Assembly: GCA_946811185.2 (NCBI GenBank)
Contig: OX328101.1
Span: 27,450,122-27,514,121 of the forward strand
Source of the DNA: Hippopus hippopus
Taxonomy: Eukaryota; Mollusca; Bivalvia; Cardiida; Cardiidae
Direction: 5' to 3'
Length of the DNA: 64,000 bases
Both the position numbers and the translations under genes were made by a program. The notes beneath the pieces are model-generated. The model was not told the origin of the DNA. It saw only the letters and a program-made list of their open reading frames with translations, and made no database searches. Shown piece after piece: positions 34,601-42,218 of this stretch (positions within the stretch are counted from its first letter, which is position 1; the number at the start of each line of letters is the position of its first letter).

Positions 34601-37600
34601 TGTACATACACTTTAACAAGTATAACCACTTGGTTTTAACATCATCATTGTGAAAGAGTGTACATGCTACACTTTTTTGTAAACATTATGATAAATCCAT
34701 GGTCAGCCCATACATTCATCTTCAAGTGTAGGTTTTTCTATTACATGTATCTTGAAATTAGCCACTATGACGTCATAGAGAAGCTTAATTATTCGTTTGG
34801 AAAAAAATCTTGACTAGGGACAGCTCTTAAAAGTGTCAGGGCGCTGTCTTGTTGAATTATTCACATAGTTTAAATAAAAGATACAGTGAAAAGTTATCGA
34901 ACTTCTTTAATCCTTTGCACAATTACAAATAAAGTCTGAGCAACTTATTTTTAATATAAGTGTAGACTTGTCCATTATATAATTTAAACATTATGTCTCC
35001 ATGGAGGGTTTTCCTTGACGCACAATTTTGTGCGTTTTGACGCATTTTTAAGGAAAATGACCCATAAAATATGATAAGAGTTACTTACGATCGTATATAC
35101 TAGTTACCCAGACTGTTACATCACCAGTACATGAAAAATCTGGAGTACCAAGAGAAAATGGGACGAAACACTGGACTGTGTATCGATTTTACTAGAATAC
35201 TGTCGGTCTTTAAAAGGGTCGAAACTAAACCTGCAGATCTTTAATGAAAACAATACGTCTCCGTCAAAATCGACATCATTCTTACTGTCTGCAAGGAAGA
35301 ATAGCCCTTGAACAAAGATCAGATGATAAAACGCCTGGTAAGAGCACACAGAAATACATTTCAAGGTCTAGAGAGTATAATGTAAATTAGCTACAGAGAT
35401 ACACTTCGTTATTCGCTGAAAACAGCGGCATGAATACGACCCGTGTGTCGAAACACGTGAATCAGCTGTTTAATTGGTGAAAAAACTTTACTTTTGGCCG
35501 AAATGGATATTCTCTATCAAGCAAAACAATGGAGACTTTCCAATCGGATTGAATCAGGCCAACAACAATCTATTTTCACATTAAACGGTCGATTCCTGAG
35601 ATAAAAACAAAACACAATAACCCTTTACCACAGACAGAGACTCCACAAACTTCGAAATTCAACCCTTGTGCATCATCAAAACACTAGCCGTCATGATGAT
35701 ACCCTTGAAAGATTAAAATTACTTAGAGATATGACAGTTTGTCTGCAGATAGAGCATATTTGCTTGTTAAAAACAGGCGTAAATAAAGCATACTCCAGAT
35801 ACTCTTTATGAAAAAGGTGCCATCTAGTAGTGTTGGCCAATCGGTTTAAAATCTCAATCGATTATCGCTTTGTAATCGGAAGAGCAAACCAACTAGCTAT
35901 CGGTTGTACAATCGGATTCTCCATTTAACTGAGAATGCCTTTTTGCTTTAAATACTGGGACAATTTGTTTACATGATTTTAAGTATATAAAGATGTTGTG
36001 TATTGCACTTTAAAAATCAATGGAGATATATTACCATTAAATTTTCTGCTTTATTTAATATAATTCATTTTGGTCCATATATTTTAATTTCCAAACCAGT
36101 TAAAAAAAATTAAGACATATTTCATGCATTTGCAGACGACCCCCCCCGTCTGCTATAGATCTATATTTTCATTTCATAAAACAACAATTTTTTTCACTCA
36201 TGAACAGAATTTTAGCTTCCACTTATTGTTTTATTCAGAGATTTGTATAAATTCACTGTTTAAATTCATTATTAAAGATGAGAAGATAGTTTGAAGTCCC
36301 TCTGATCAGACGATGCCACGCTTATCATTGTAGTGTCATGGGTTTTCACATTTTTTTTTTGCGATCTATTTTTCGTGTCAGTTAATTTTTGGAGAAGTAT
36401 TACCACATGATTGGACATCAATTAGTCATTTTGAATAGCAGGTAACTTTAAAATCTGTCACTTTACACCAGATAAGAGGATTAACACCTTTATTACATTG
36501 TCATAAATGACTTGCCAGCTTCATTATCATGCGCATGTCCTTCGCATTTTATACTGATCGTGTTTAGCCCATATTTCTGCCGGGTGCACGCAAGCTAGGT
36601 TATATGAAGCTCTAGACGATAATTTCATGCGTCAGATTGACATTTAGGCAGATATTTTTCAGCGTCAAAGACAGGTCATTTCACATTTCCAAGCGTCAAA
36701 ACCCGGGCTCAGAGATCAAATGAAAAGCTTGCCGAGTTGTCAAGTTTTGTCAAGACATCCACTGACAAAAATTTCTTTCTCATTTTTCCGGCCAGTTTTC
36801 ATGTTTGTTATCCACTATGTTGAATCCAAGAGTGTGATTAATATTAGTCACAAAACCAAGCGCTAAAAACCAGTATTCAAGCTTCGGGACCGAGCGAGTT
36901 TAGGAACCAACTACAATCGATTCCAGGATTTCTCAATCGATTATCGGAATCGGAAGCCAAAACCAACTGACTTTCGACTATAGTCGATCATCGGCCCACC
37001 ACTACCATCAAGGCTGTAAGCTCCCTCTATATAGAGAATTTCTGGTGTTATTATGTATCCATCACCATGTAATAATACATACATAGGGTATACAAAGATT
37101 TACAGTGAATAGAAAACAAAAAAAATTACACATAGTTTCACAAATAGTAGCTTTTGTCTAAGCTAATTACATTTTGTTGTGACCCCCACAAATTCCAAAA
37201 TGACCCCATTAGTTTTGACTAAGGGGTCACAATGACCCCCTGTTTTTGTTGCCAAGGGAAAACCCTGTCCATGATGCAAAAAATTAAAGTTACAGTTTTC
37301 TGCCTATTACTTGCATATGAAAATTCATCCTGACTTCCAACTTCTTCAGGCTGGAATCCAGCTTTTCAGTTTGGAAACCAACTTTTTCCTGAGTTGGATT
37401 CCTGGAATCCAACTTGCAAAATCCTAGTAAGAAAACTGCTATTGATTCATACTATCTCTCTCTAGAGAACTCATACCCAGGGTACAATTTCTATGGGGCA
37501 ATAATTTCCCCAACCCACAGGCTTGCTCCGATGTTAATTTTTTATTGTGTCTCGGCAGGCCTACGTAAAAGCCATTCTACAAGAGCTTCTGGAATGAATT

Positions 37601-38009
37601 TGGACACACAGGCATCTCTTTTAACACCTCTATGTAGCAGTATTTCTGTTGACTGCTAAGACTAAGACTAAAGGTAGTGACTAGTACCCTTGAAATCCTT
37701 GAAATATGGGTACGAGTTCTCCAGGGTACGAACGACTTCTTATAATACCGTTCAAACGTTTCAATCAATCACAAAACACCATATTTCTATAAAATCCTTC
37801 ATCAACCGTTTTACCCATGGTAAATATAATTTGACAAAGAACAAAAGTGTGGGAAACTGTCTTGTTCCCTAATTATGGAAAGACACAAGAAGTTCATTCA
37901 TTAGTCACTACATGAAAACTTGGAGTGATCTGATATACAAACCAGAGTCATTTTTCTGTGGATCAAACTTTTGACCACATCCCTTGTTGTAACACGTGAG
38001 TAATACCAT
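22492..38009 (-). CDS. CHORDC1: CHORDC1 (CHORD-containing protein 1, morgana), complete, nine exons
   Basis: HSP90 co-chaperone of cytosol and centrosome; in other animals it binds the HSP90 ATPase domain with zinc-binding CHORD modules and restrains ROCK. CDS exons (minus strand): 38009–37943, 31724–31618, 30520–30428, 29535–29370, 28669–28611, 27631–27561, 26144–26039, 23981–23808, 22632–22492. These splice in phase to 984 nt, 327 aa plus stop (human form about 332). All introns are GT–AG. CHORD1 (residues 6–65) keeps its ligands C6, C11, C25, H28, C43, C44, C60, H65. CHORD2 (157–216) has C157, C162, C176, H179, C194, C195, C211, H216. A CS domain occupies about 226–315, ending FSWPSLEL. 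The ATG precedes the conserved [15 protein letters not shown], fixing the start. A three-unit heat-shock element lies about 35 nt upstream. The first intron exceeds 6 kb and is filled with repeats. Confidence 0.97.
22666..22880. mobile_element. HpA MITE copy in CHORDC1 intron 8
   Basis: Left end TTCACTCTTTACCAAACAAT. One hairpin arm is intact (GTGGGAAAAGGAGAAAATGC); the other is shortened. Right end lost. Confidence 0.65.
22891..23150. mobile_element. HpC hairpin MITE copy
   Basis: Left GTCCATGCTCTGACAAAAGG and right TTTTCACAAAGTATGGCTC are inverted. The palindrome GGTCAGCCTGCATGGATTG with TGCAGGCTGACCTGG sits at about 23066–23100. Confidence 0.75.
23808..23981 (-). CDS. CHORDC1: CHORDC1 exon 8 (CS domain start)
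   Basis: Phase 0 at both ends. Begins [19 protein letters not shown], where vertebrates have the pattern CRHDWHQT. Continues through [16 protein letters not shown]. Confidence 0.95.
24086..24308. mobile_element. HpA MITE copy, diverged ends
   Basis: CCCATTTCCAAACAATCAGA at the left and TTTGTTGTTTGGGAAAGG at the right, with the hairpin at 24152–24202. Confidence 0.6.
24309..25646. other. CHORDC1 intron 7 sequence
   Basis: No exon or complete repeat recognised. It carries two similar GTCGCGGACACAGTCC / GTCTCGGACCCTGTCC words near 24373 and 24417. Confidence 0.35.
25647..25801. mobile_element. Short TIR element
   Basis: GGTCAGTGTTCCAGTTAAG at the left mirrors TAAGAGTGGAACACTACC at the right, giving a 155-bp element. 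Family unknown. Confidence 0.45.
26039..26144 (-). CDS. CHORDC1: CHORDC1 exon 7 (end of CHORD2)
   Basis: Encodes [20 protein letters not shown] and then [15 protein letters not shown], supplying the last four zinc ligands of CHORD2. Donor GTAATG. Confidence 0.96.
26174..26398. mobile_element. HpA MITE, first of three end-to-end copies
   Basis: TTAACCCTTTATCAATTCAG to AGTACAGAGTTAA. Its right TTAA is the left TTAA of the next copy. Confidence 0.75.
26395..26613. mobile_element. HpA MITE, second of three end-to-end copies
   Basis: TTAACTCTTCAAGATAACAA to GGTAAAGGATTTTAA. One hairpin arm is largely deleted. Shares TTAA with both neighbours. Confidence 0.7.
26610..26797. mobile_element. HpA MITE, third of three end-to-end copies
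   Basis: TTAACCTTTGCTCTTTCACA to TATTGGTTAA, with an altered hairpin tip (AAGTGTAATTGCACTTG). Confidence 0.55.
27175..27400. mobile_element. HpD MITE remnant
   Basis: CAAACAGTGTGGATAAAAAG followed by AAGTCTGATCTTGATCTTTA matches the HpD palindrome, with a poly-A insertion. Ends eroded. Confidence 0.4.
27561..27631 (-). CDS. CHORDC1: CHORDC1 exon 6 (CHORD2 middle)
   Basis: Encodes [20 protein letters not shown] then FHEG. The C and H of CNFH are zinc ligands. Donor GTAAGT. Confidence 0.96.
27729..28116. mobile_element. Two adjoining HpA MITE copies
   Basis: The first runs from TTTACCAAACAATCTCCAG with hairpin at 27780–27840. The second lacks its left terminus and ends TTAGTTAAGGGTTAA at 28116. 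The boundary near 27940 is unclear. Confidence 0.6.
28611..28669 (-). CDS. CHORDC1: CHORDC1 exon 5 (CHORD2 start)
   Basis: Encodes [20 protein letters not shown] with the first two CHORD2 zinc cysteines. Donor GTAAGT. Confidence 0.95.
28978..29205. mobile_element. HpA MITE copy, nearly intact
   Basis: TTAACCCTTTACCACACAAT to TTTGGTAAAGAGTTAA, 228 bp, TTAA at both ends. The palindrome at 29034–29100 has one mismatched pair. Confidence 0.9.
29370..29535 (-). CDS. CHORDC1: CHORDC1 exon 4 (linker between CHORDs)
   Basis: Encodes the conserved [20 protein letters not shown] followed by [15 protein letters not shown]. This is the amphipathic linker matching P-D-E-P…L-E-L-K-I in vertebrates. Confidence 0.95.
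29749..29976. mobile_element. HpC hairpin MITE copy
   Basis: Termini GAGCCATGCCCAGGG and GAGAGCATGGCTC. The palindrome core is shortened to GCCCAGGTTGATAC. Confidence 0.65.
30010..30188. mobile_element. HpA MITE fragment
   Basis: AAAATTTTAGACTTTTCCAA, GAAATCATTTGCAGACAACA and a right end GATTATTTGGTTTATGG follow the family order. The hairpin is mostly lost. Confidence 0.45.
30205..30365. mobile_element. HpA MITE fragment
   Basis: Hairpin 30249–30318 (TTGAAAAAATTGTGAAAAAA against CTCCTTTTCCAACATTG) and AACTTGGGATCTTGTGG at the right. Confidence 0.5.
30428..30520 (-). CDS. CHORDC1: CHORDC1 exon 3 (end of CHORD1, linker)
   Basis: Phase 0 at both ends. Reads [20 protein letters not shown] then [12 protein letters not shown]60 and H65 finish CHORD1. 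Donor GTTAGT. Confidence 0.95.
30745..30965 (+). repeat. Degenerate SINE body
   Basis: GAAGTGGCTTGGAAGGACTC and CTCCAGAAATGCATTGATAG match the body of the SINEs at 50.6 and 63.7 kb. The head is eroded. Confidence 0.4.
31337..31567. mobile_element. HpA MITE copy
   Basis: ATAACCCTTTGCCACATAAT at the left. Hairpin 31391–31457 with two mismatches. The right end degrades in TTTTTTGCAATGTCATAA. Confidence 0.75.
31618..31724 (-). CDS. CHORDC1: CHORDC1 exon 2 (CHORD1 core)
   Basis: Encodes [20 protein letters not shown] then [15 protein letters not shown], the most conserved block of the family. Donor GTAAGT, acceptor TTGGACAG. Confidence 0.97.
31886..32291. repeat. Local duplication, copy 1 (uninterrupted)
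   Basis: Matches 32619–32796 plus 34073–34329 in the same orientation at high identity. It includes the truncated HpA copy at 32044–32220. The junction CATAATAAGGCGAC here is the empty site for the insertion seen in copy 2. Confidence 0.85.
32044..32220. mobile_element. HpA MITE, left end missing
   Basis: Hairpin at 32100–32168 and right end TTTGGTAAGGGATTAA. Duplicated at 34077–34256. Confidence 0.7.
32290..32620 (-). mobile_element. TATACCCC element, minus orientation
   Basis: Read on the minus strand it begins TTATACCCCCGCAAAACG with the short hairpin CGAATGTTTTCGGGGGTATA. A CTGTCTGTTCGTCTGTCTG microsatellite and one core repeat follow, and it ends GTGACAGCTCTAGTTT. The same element, with more core repeats, lies at 57.3–58.06 kb. 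The hairpin, microsatellite and core-repeat layout resembles Helitron-type non-autonomous elements of molluscs. Confidence 0.6.
32619..32796. repeat. Local duplication, copy 2, left part
   Basis: Repeats 31886–32040 with a short insertion (CACAAGCACTCAG). Continuity with copy 1 breaks at CATA|GCAAGATG, where the pearl-like element begins. Confidence 0.8.
32794..34072 (+). mobile_element. Pearl/BIV160-like element with 158-bp core repeats
   Basis: Left flank of about 400 bp, five tandem core repeats, then a short ACGG-type microsatellite (ACCGACCGACGGACGGAC) at about 34008, and a right flank ending CTTCGTTGAAGGGGGG. This matches the layout described for bivalve pearl elements. It interrupts one copy of a local duplication, so its limits are defined by comparison with copy 1. 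CATA occurs at both ends. No transposase; presumably non-autonomous. Confidence 0.75.
33228..34000 (+). repeat. 158-bp tandem repeat, about five copies
   Basis: The word GACCTTGAC occurs at 33241, 33399, 33557, 33715 and 33873, always 158 bases apart. Each unit continues with CTCAAAATCGATAGG, CATTTACACTCCAAGA, GGTCAATTCTGTGT and GACAAGGTTTGGTC. Units differ by scattered substitutions and have no long ORF. Confidence 0.93.
34073..34329. repeat. Local duplication, copy 2, right part
   Basis: Matches 32044–32291, including the truncated HpA hairpin (34137–34205), up to GTCACGAGCCAGAACAAA. After that the TATACCCC element present in copy 1 is absent here. Confidence 0.85.
34426..34535 (+). repeat. 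~34-bp minisatellite
   Basis: Three to four units of GCAACCACTATCACCATGC plus TATTACTATAAGA, with substitutions. Confidence 0.75.
34536..35826. other. CHORDC1 intron 1, no feature recognised
   Basis: A+T-rich intronic sequence with no exon or complete repeat. A CACGTG E-box and CCAAT-like words occur near 35440–35490. Confidence 0.35.
35827..37013. mobile_element. Putative 1.2-kb non-autonomous element
   Basis: The ends GTAGTGTTGGCCAATCG and its near-mirror GGCCCACCACTAC face outward. Inside them a stretch of about 55 bp (CTCAATCGATTATCG … AACCAACT) is repeated in direct orientation at 35849 and 36931. No ORF. Class uncertain, possibly hAT-like. Confidence 0.45.
37014..37942. other. CHORDC1 intron 1, 5' part
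   Basis: No exon. Contains the words GTACGAGTTCTCCAGGGTAC and CTCATACCCAGGGTAC, related to part of the element at 45.7 kb. Confidence 0.35.
37943..38009 (-). CDS. CHORDC1: CHORDC1 exon 1 (start codon)
   Basis: ATG then [20 protein letters not shown], the universal CHORD1 N-terminus. Donor GTTTGT, phase 1. Confidence 0.95.
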
Positions 38010-38043
38010 TTTATCGTAACAATCAGGTAGCCGTGGGATAATT

Positions 38044-38058
38044 CTTCTAGAACTTTCA
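38044..38058 (-). promoter_or_regulatory. Heat-shock element upstream of CHORDC1
   Basis: On the minus strand TGAAA GTTCT AGAAG is three perfect alternating nGAAn/nTTCn units, the HSF1 consensus, 35 nt before the CHORDC1 ATG. A second, imperfect cluster (TGAAAATTCA plus AGAAT in opposite orientation) lies at 38233–38249. CHORDC1 is known as a heat-inducible HSP90 co-chaperone in other animals; regulation here is inferred. Confidence 0.6.
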
Positions 38059-38249
38059 GCTACGGCTTGAACTGACAAAATCCTCTGACAAAAATCGCAA
38101 CCGTCAATGAGATTGAATCAAACGCGTCCCAGGGTTTTTCACTCATAACTGGTTCGTCCCTAAAAATGTTCGTTAAATAGGAGCTGTGCGTTTCTGAATT
38201 TATCAAAGTTTAATAAAAGTGTTCTTATTTCCTGAAAATTCATCAGAAT

Positions 38250-40125
38250 TGCTCTAATTTCGTCAAAATTGATCAACCGTGTAATATGTTTTTAAAAGAC
38301 ATGTGTCAAGTAAGACTTAGATCTTTAGGAAAATCTTGTGTAAGAGTGTGTATATACGATCCCTGGTAAGAGTTATTATTTTTTCGATGTCGATTTTTCT
38401 ACCCGCTTCCTAGCTTTGAATGAATAATTAATATGTATGTGATTGAAAAAAACTTTGGATACGTTCATTCTGCGGGCATACTTTCGGGCCAATTTCTGGC
38501 ACCAATATACAAGGGTTTCTACTATTAATCGATACCCCACAGTATTATCTTTCCGTTTTCTTCACTCTGCACAATCTGCAACCATTATATTCCTCCTCCA
38601 TCATTTCCTAGTCACTGTACACAACACTCTGAAATTTCCATTCTCATTGTAAATTTTTGTGTATATTCATTTGATTTAAGTTCTGTAATTGTTTACCATG
38701 TGATTGTTTTAGGGAGAGAAACTTTATAAGCAAAAGTTTATAAAAAGCTTCCGCTGGTTCAAATGTTTTTCGCATTGCTTTATTGTACTTGATAATACAT
38801 CTAAAAATATTGAGTAAAGTATGCAAAAACTACCCCGAGACGCTTATTGATGCTTTAGCAAATGGATGTGTAATAGGATAATCGTTTTCTCGAACTAGCT
38901 GGCAATTACTATTTTTATGCAATACCTAATGGGGAGAAAAAACTGGTGTAGTCAGCTTTCATTATTTCTCTTTATACGGAACCATAGTCTAGGTTCCAGC
39001 CCGATCATTTTTTCCTTTCATATATTCGGACTTTACTTTGTCAAAAATAATCATCTTTGACGAAGTAATGTCCAAATATAAAAAGGGGAAAAAAATGCCA
39101 GGAAAACGGCATAGGAAATAACACGAACAAGATTCTTCCTAAAACTAAGGAAGCCTATGGTGGGTAAAACATCCCGTTCATTCATTCATTTATCTAATAA
39201 TTTGTGCGACTTTTAGAAGTTCCTGTATTTCATGAACACTTTTACTTTTTTTCCACTCTGTTTACACAGATTTTAGTCAATGGGAAGTTCTGTATGGCAT
39301 GGAACCGGAAACCGGCTTAAATTAGGAATAATTTTATGGTCAAAGGGAGAAAACTCGTATATACTGACATCACTTCTTCACGGCAGAGTTACATCCCTTA
39401 TATTTGTGGACGGCATAAAACCAAAGACGAATAAACATCATTGCCGTTTGTGAAGACGATCTGTACCGAAAAAAAAAAAAAAAAAATCGTAGAGCTGTCA
39501 TTATTTCCGGTAAAGTTTAAGACAGGATTGTAGATGCTGCTACTTCTGAAAATATCATGACAGCAGACAAAAGAAAGAAAAACCAATTGCAGACGTGGTT
39601 ACTATTTTGTAAACAGGTGGTAGTCTCCCTTGTATTTCGTCACATTTGTAAACAAGGCGACCGCCAAAATTTGAACTTGGAAGTTACAATTCGGATATCA
39701 AAGTAAGAGCTCACGTACAATATAATTTTTATAATAAAATTTATCAACTGATGAATGTATACGATAAATAAGCTTTCTTATGTTACAGTTTAAACTTATA
39801 AACCAACGACATGTTTTCGTTCAATTAGGTTTTCGAGGTTATTAACAAATATCGTTAATATGGGCTGAATTGTCAAATTCCAATCATTTCTTTGATCATT
39901 GACCGTAACGAACAGGGGACAGAAAGTGAAAGCATACCTGAATCTTCCAAACGAATAAATGGAGATGAAAGCTATGTTTTTCCCGCTATTATTGATGTTG
40001 ATTCCAGTTTAGATCCCCCCTTTTTTGAGTGGAAGGGGGTTATAAGAGGGGAGGTCACTCTCTATTAATTTGAACAATTAATCCCTTAGACAATAAATTG
40101 ATTTAAAATAATACAACAGCATCCT
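38250..40125. other. Intergenic stretch
   Basis: Spacer upstream of CHORDC1. It includes a poly-A run near 39471–39486 and no supported exon. Confidence 0.35.
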
Positions 40126-40149
40126 GCCTTTGACAGAAAAATATCAGCG

Positions 40150-40340
40150 GGCAAACTATAACTTTAAGAATCAGCTCAGACTAAACTTGGGTGTACTTAT
40201 GAATGTGCAGTCTGATCTTGAATCTACACGGTCCAATCAGAACATTTTTCCAAAAGAAAACTCCTTTGAAATTGTAAAGATTGGGTTTTTAAAAGCGGGT
40301 TGAAAGTTTCATTTTACTTATTTAGCAGGATAAGCGTTAA
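40150..40340. mobile_element. HpD MITE remnant
   Basis: AATGTGCAGTCTGATCTTG and ATCTACACGGTCC, with right end TTTAGCAGGATAAGCGTTAA. Confidence 0.5.
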
Positions 40341-41335
40341 CAGAGGGTCCGGGTTTTTCGATAGACCGTATGGGTATAAATTAACCTTGCACCGGTTCTT
40401 AAAGTTTCGGTGTGACTGTAATAGTTGAAAAAAAGACTATTCCGAGGAGGGGGGGGTTAACAATAAGGGAGAGTACTCTTCATAACTAATGGATAAACAG
40501 ATTGTACGAGTTTTTTCCCTTTGACCATAAAATCACAACGGAATCTGACGGTGACCGTTTCCACACCCGAGACCGATCCACATTGATATTTAGGAGCTTT
40601 AATTCTCTCGTTTCCATTATTCTAGTCTAATTTTGATCTTTTAAAAGTCTATTTCTTCCCCTAGATCTAATGCCTACTATCTTAATTCGCAGTTTCGCTG
40701 TAGATCTAGGAGAGGAAATTTGATTTTCTTATTACATGTAGTTGGCTGGTTAGGACAGCAGGCCTACCTTCGATTCGGAGGGTAGCTCTGTTTTTATTTT
40801 GTTTTGGCTTTGTCTGGAGTGCTCTACCTCTTAGCGGAGAAACAATCACAAGTATAACGTTAGGATTAGTTACCCTTTGTTTAGAGGTGGAGAGGGGTTT
40901 TCTGTACCCTGTCTCAAGTGGGATTCAGGGGACCTACCTCAAAAAAAAAATTTACAGCGATTCTGACGCATTTTGAGACCTGTTGTGCTAGTAAAACTCA
41001 AATAAATAGACTAGATCTTTTTTTCAATAAATACTTGGTGTTACATAGGTCTAGATCTTCTTTAAGCTGGTCGAAACAGTGGTCCGGCCATGACCGGACT
41101 GCCGACGACAGCCTTGATCAGAAAAAACCGGACTGAAATTGTTTTGCAATGGTATTACTCTATACAGATATAAGTTTTGCTCGTGATTTAATTTTACTCT
41201 TGCATACAAGGATGATACACAGTTGACATATATGCCCGGGTACCAGTTTCAACAATGAAACGGGAAACTGACGGAAACCTGTTAATCGTAGGTCACTGGC
41301 TGTACATAAAAGAGTAAACAGTCTGTGATAATTAC
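40341..41335. other. Intergenic stretch
   Basis: Homopolymer-rich and A+T-rich sequence with no supported gene. Confidence 0.3.
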
Positions 41336-41470
41336 AAATTTGCGGAAGGTCCTCACAATAGCACCCGTTTTAAAGCAAGCTCCTAAAGAATCTGATAGCT
41401 CAGGATTGCCAGGAATCAATGCCACTCTTCTAGGATCACCAGAGTCGGGCAAAGGAAACCCATAAAGCAG
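41336..41470 (-). CDS. Orphan exon of an unidentified gene
   Basis: On the minus strand a good acceptor (ATATTTCAG) and donor (GTAATT) bound 135 nt that are open in phase 0. They encode LLYGFPLPDSGDPRRVALIP, then GNPELSDSLGACFKTG, then AIVRTFRKF. The composition looks protein-like. I do not recognise the family and found no partner exon in this window. A CRE-like TGACGTCA at about 41768 lies upstream. It may belong to a gene whose other exons were not recognised, or be chance. Confidence 0.35.
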
Positions 41471-42218
41471 CTGAAATATGATGAACCTTAGTAATATCTT
41501 GAAGTAGTGTATACAAGAATTACTATCAAAGAAGTCCTATCAAATTAATTCAGAGACATTTTCCATTTCTTGAAAAATTTCCATTTCGCCCACCATTTTT
41601 GATTACCGAAAATTTCGACTAAAGGATAAAAAGAACACTGAACGGCTAAATTATTATGAAAAAGTGCATAAGTCATGCAGTATCGTCCGCTCATGTATTT
41701 CGACGATCATGCATTTCGACGACATATTTGTTTTGACCTCGTTTTCGTATATTTACCACGAGCCGATGACGTCATCGCGCACTTAACCAGCGCTAAACAC
41801 GGAAACTTTCGCCGAGAGAAAAAAATGTGGAAAATAAGAGATAAAAAGGTAAAAACTTCTTATTACAAATCAAAATTAGTCATTTTTCATTAAAAACATA
41901 ATGCACATTTTTCTAGCTTCAAAAAGAGCATTTTTCTTGAGAAAAAAACAAAAAGAAAAAAATCGATGACATGTCTGGTAGGCCGGACCTCTATTTATAA
42001 AAATCACATGACAATCATGTGACTTTGATATGCTACATTATATATCTCGACCGTTTTGTAATATGTACGCGTTATATATAATTGTGTGAGCTGCAAAGGT
42101 AACGAACATTACACTGAGCACTTCATACAATTTAAACATAATTTGAATTTGCCCATATGACTTTTATTCATTTTTTCAGTGTTCAAAAAAGAACTATAGA
42201 CTTTATTCACCCACATCC
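41471..42218. other. Spacer with a shared inverted word
   Basis: CGCTCATGTATTTCGACGA at 41689 recurs as its reverse complement at 44453. The two flank the pogo-like gene. No exon seen. Confidence 0.35.

Noticed and set aside
40918..41136. 72-codon ORF
   Set aside because: No motif, homopolymer inside, no splice context.
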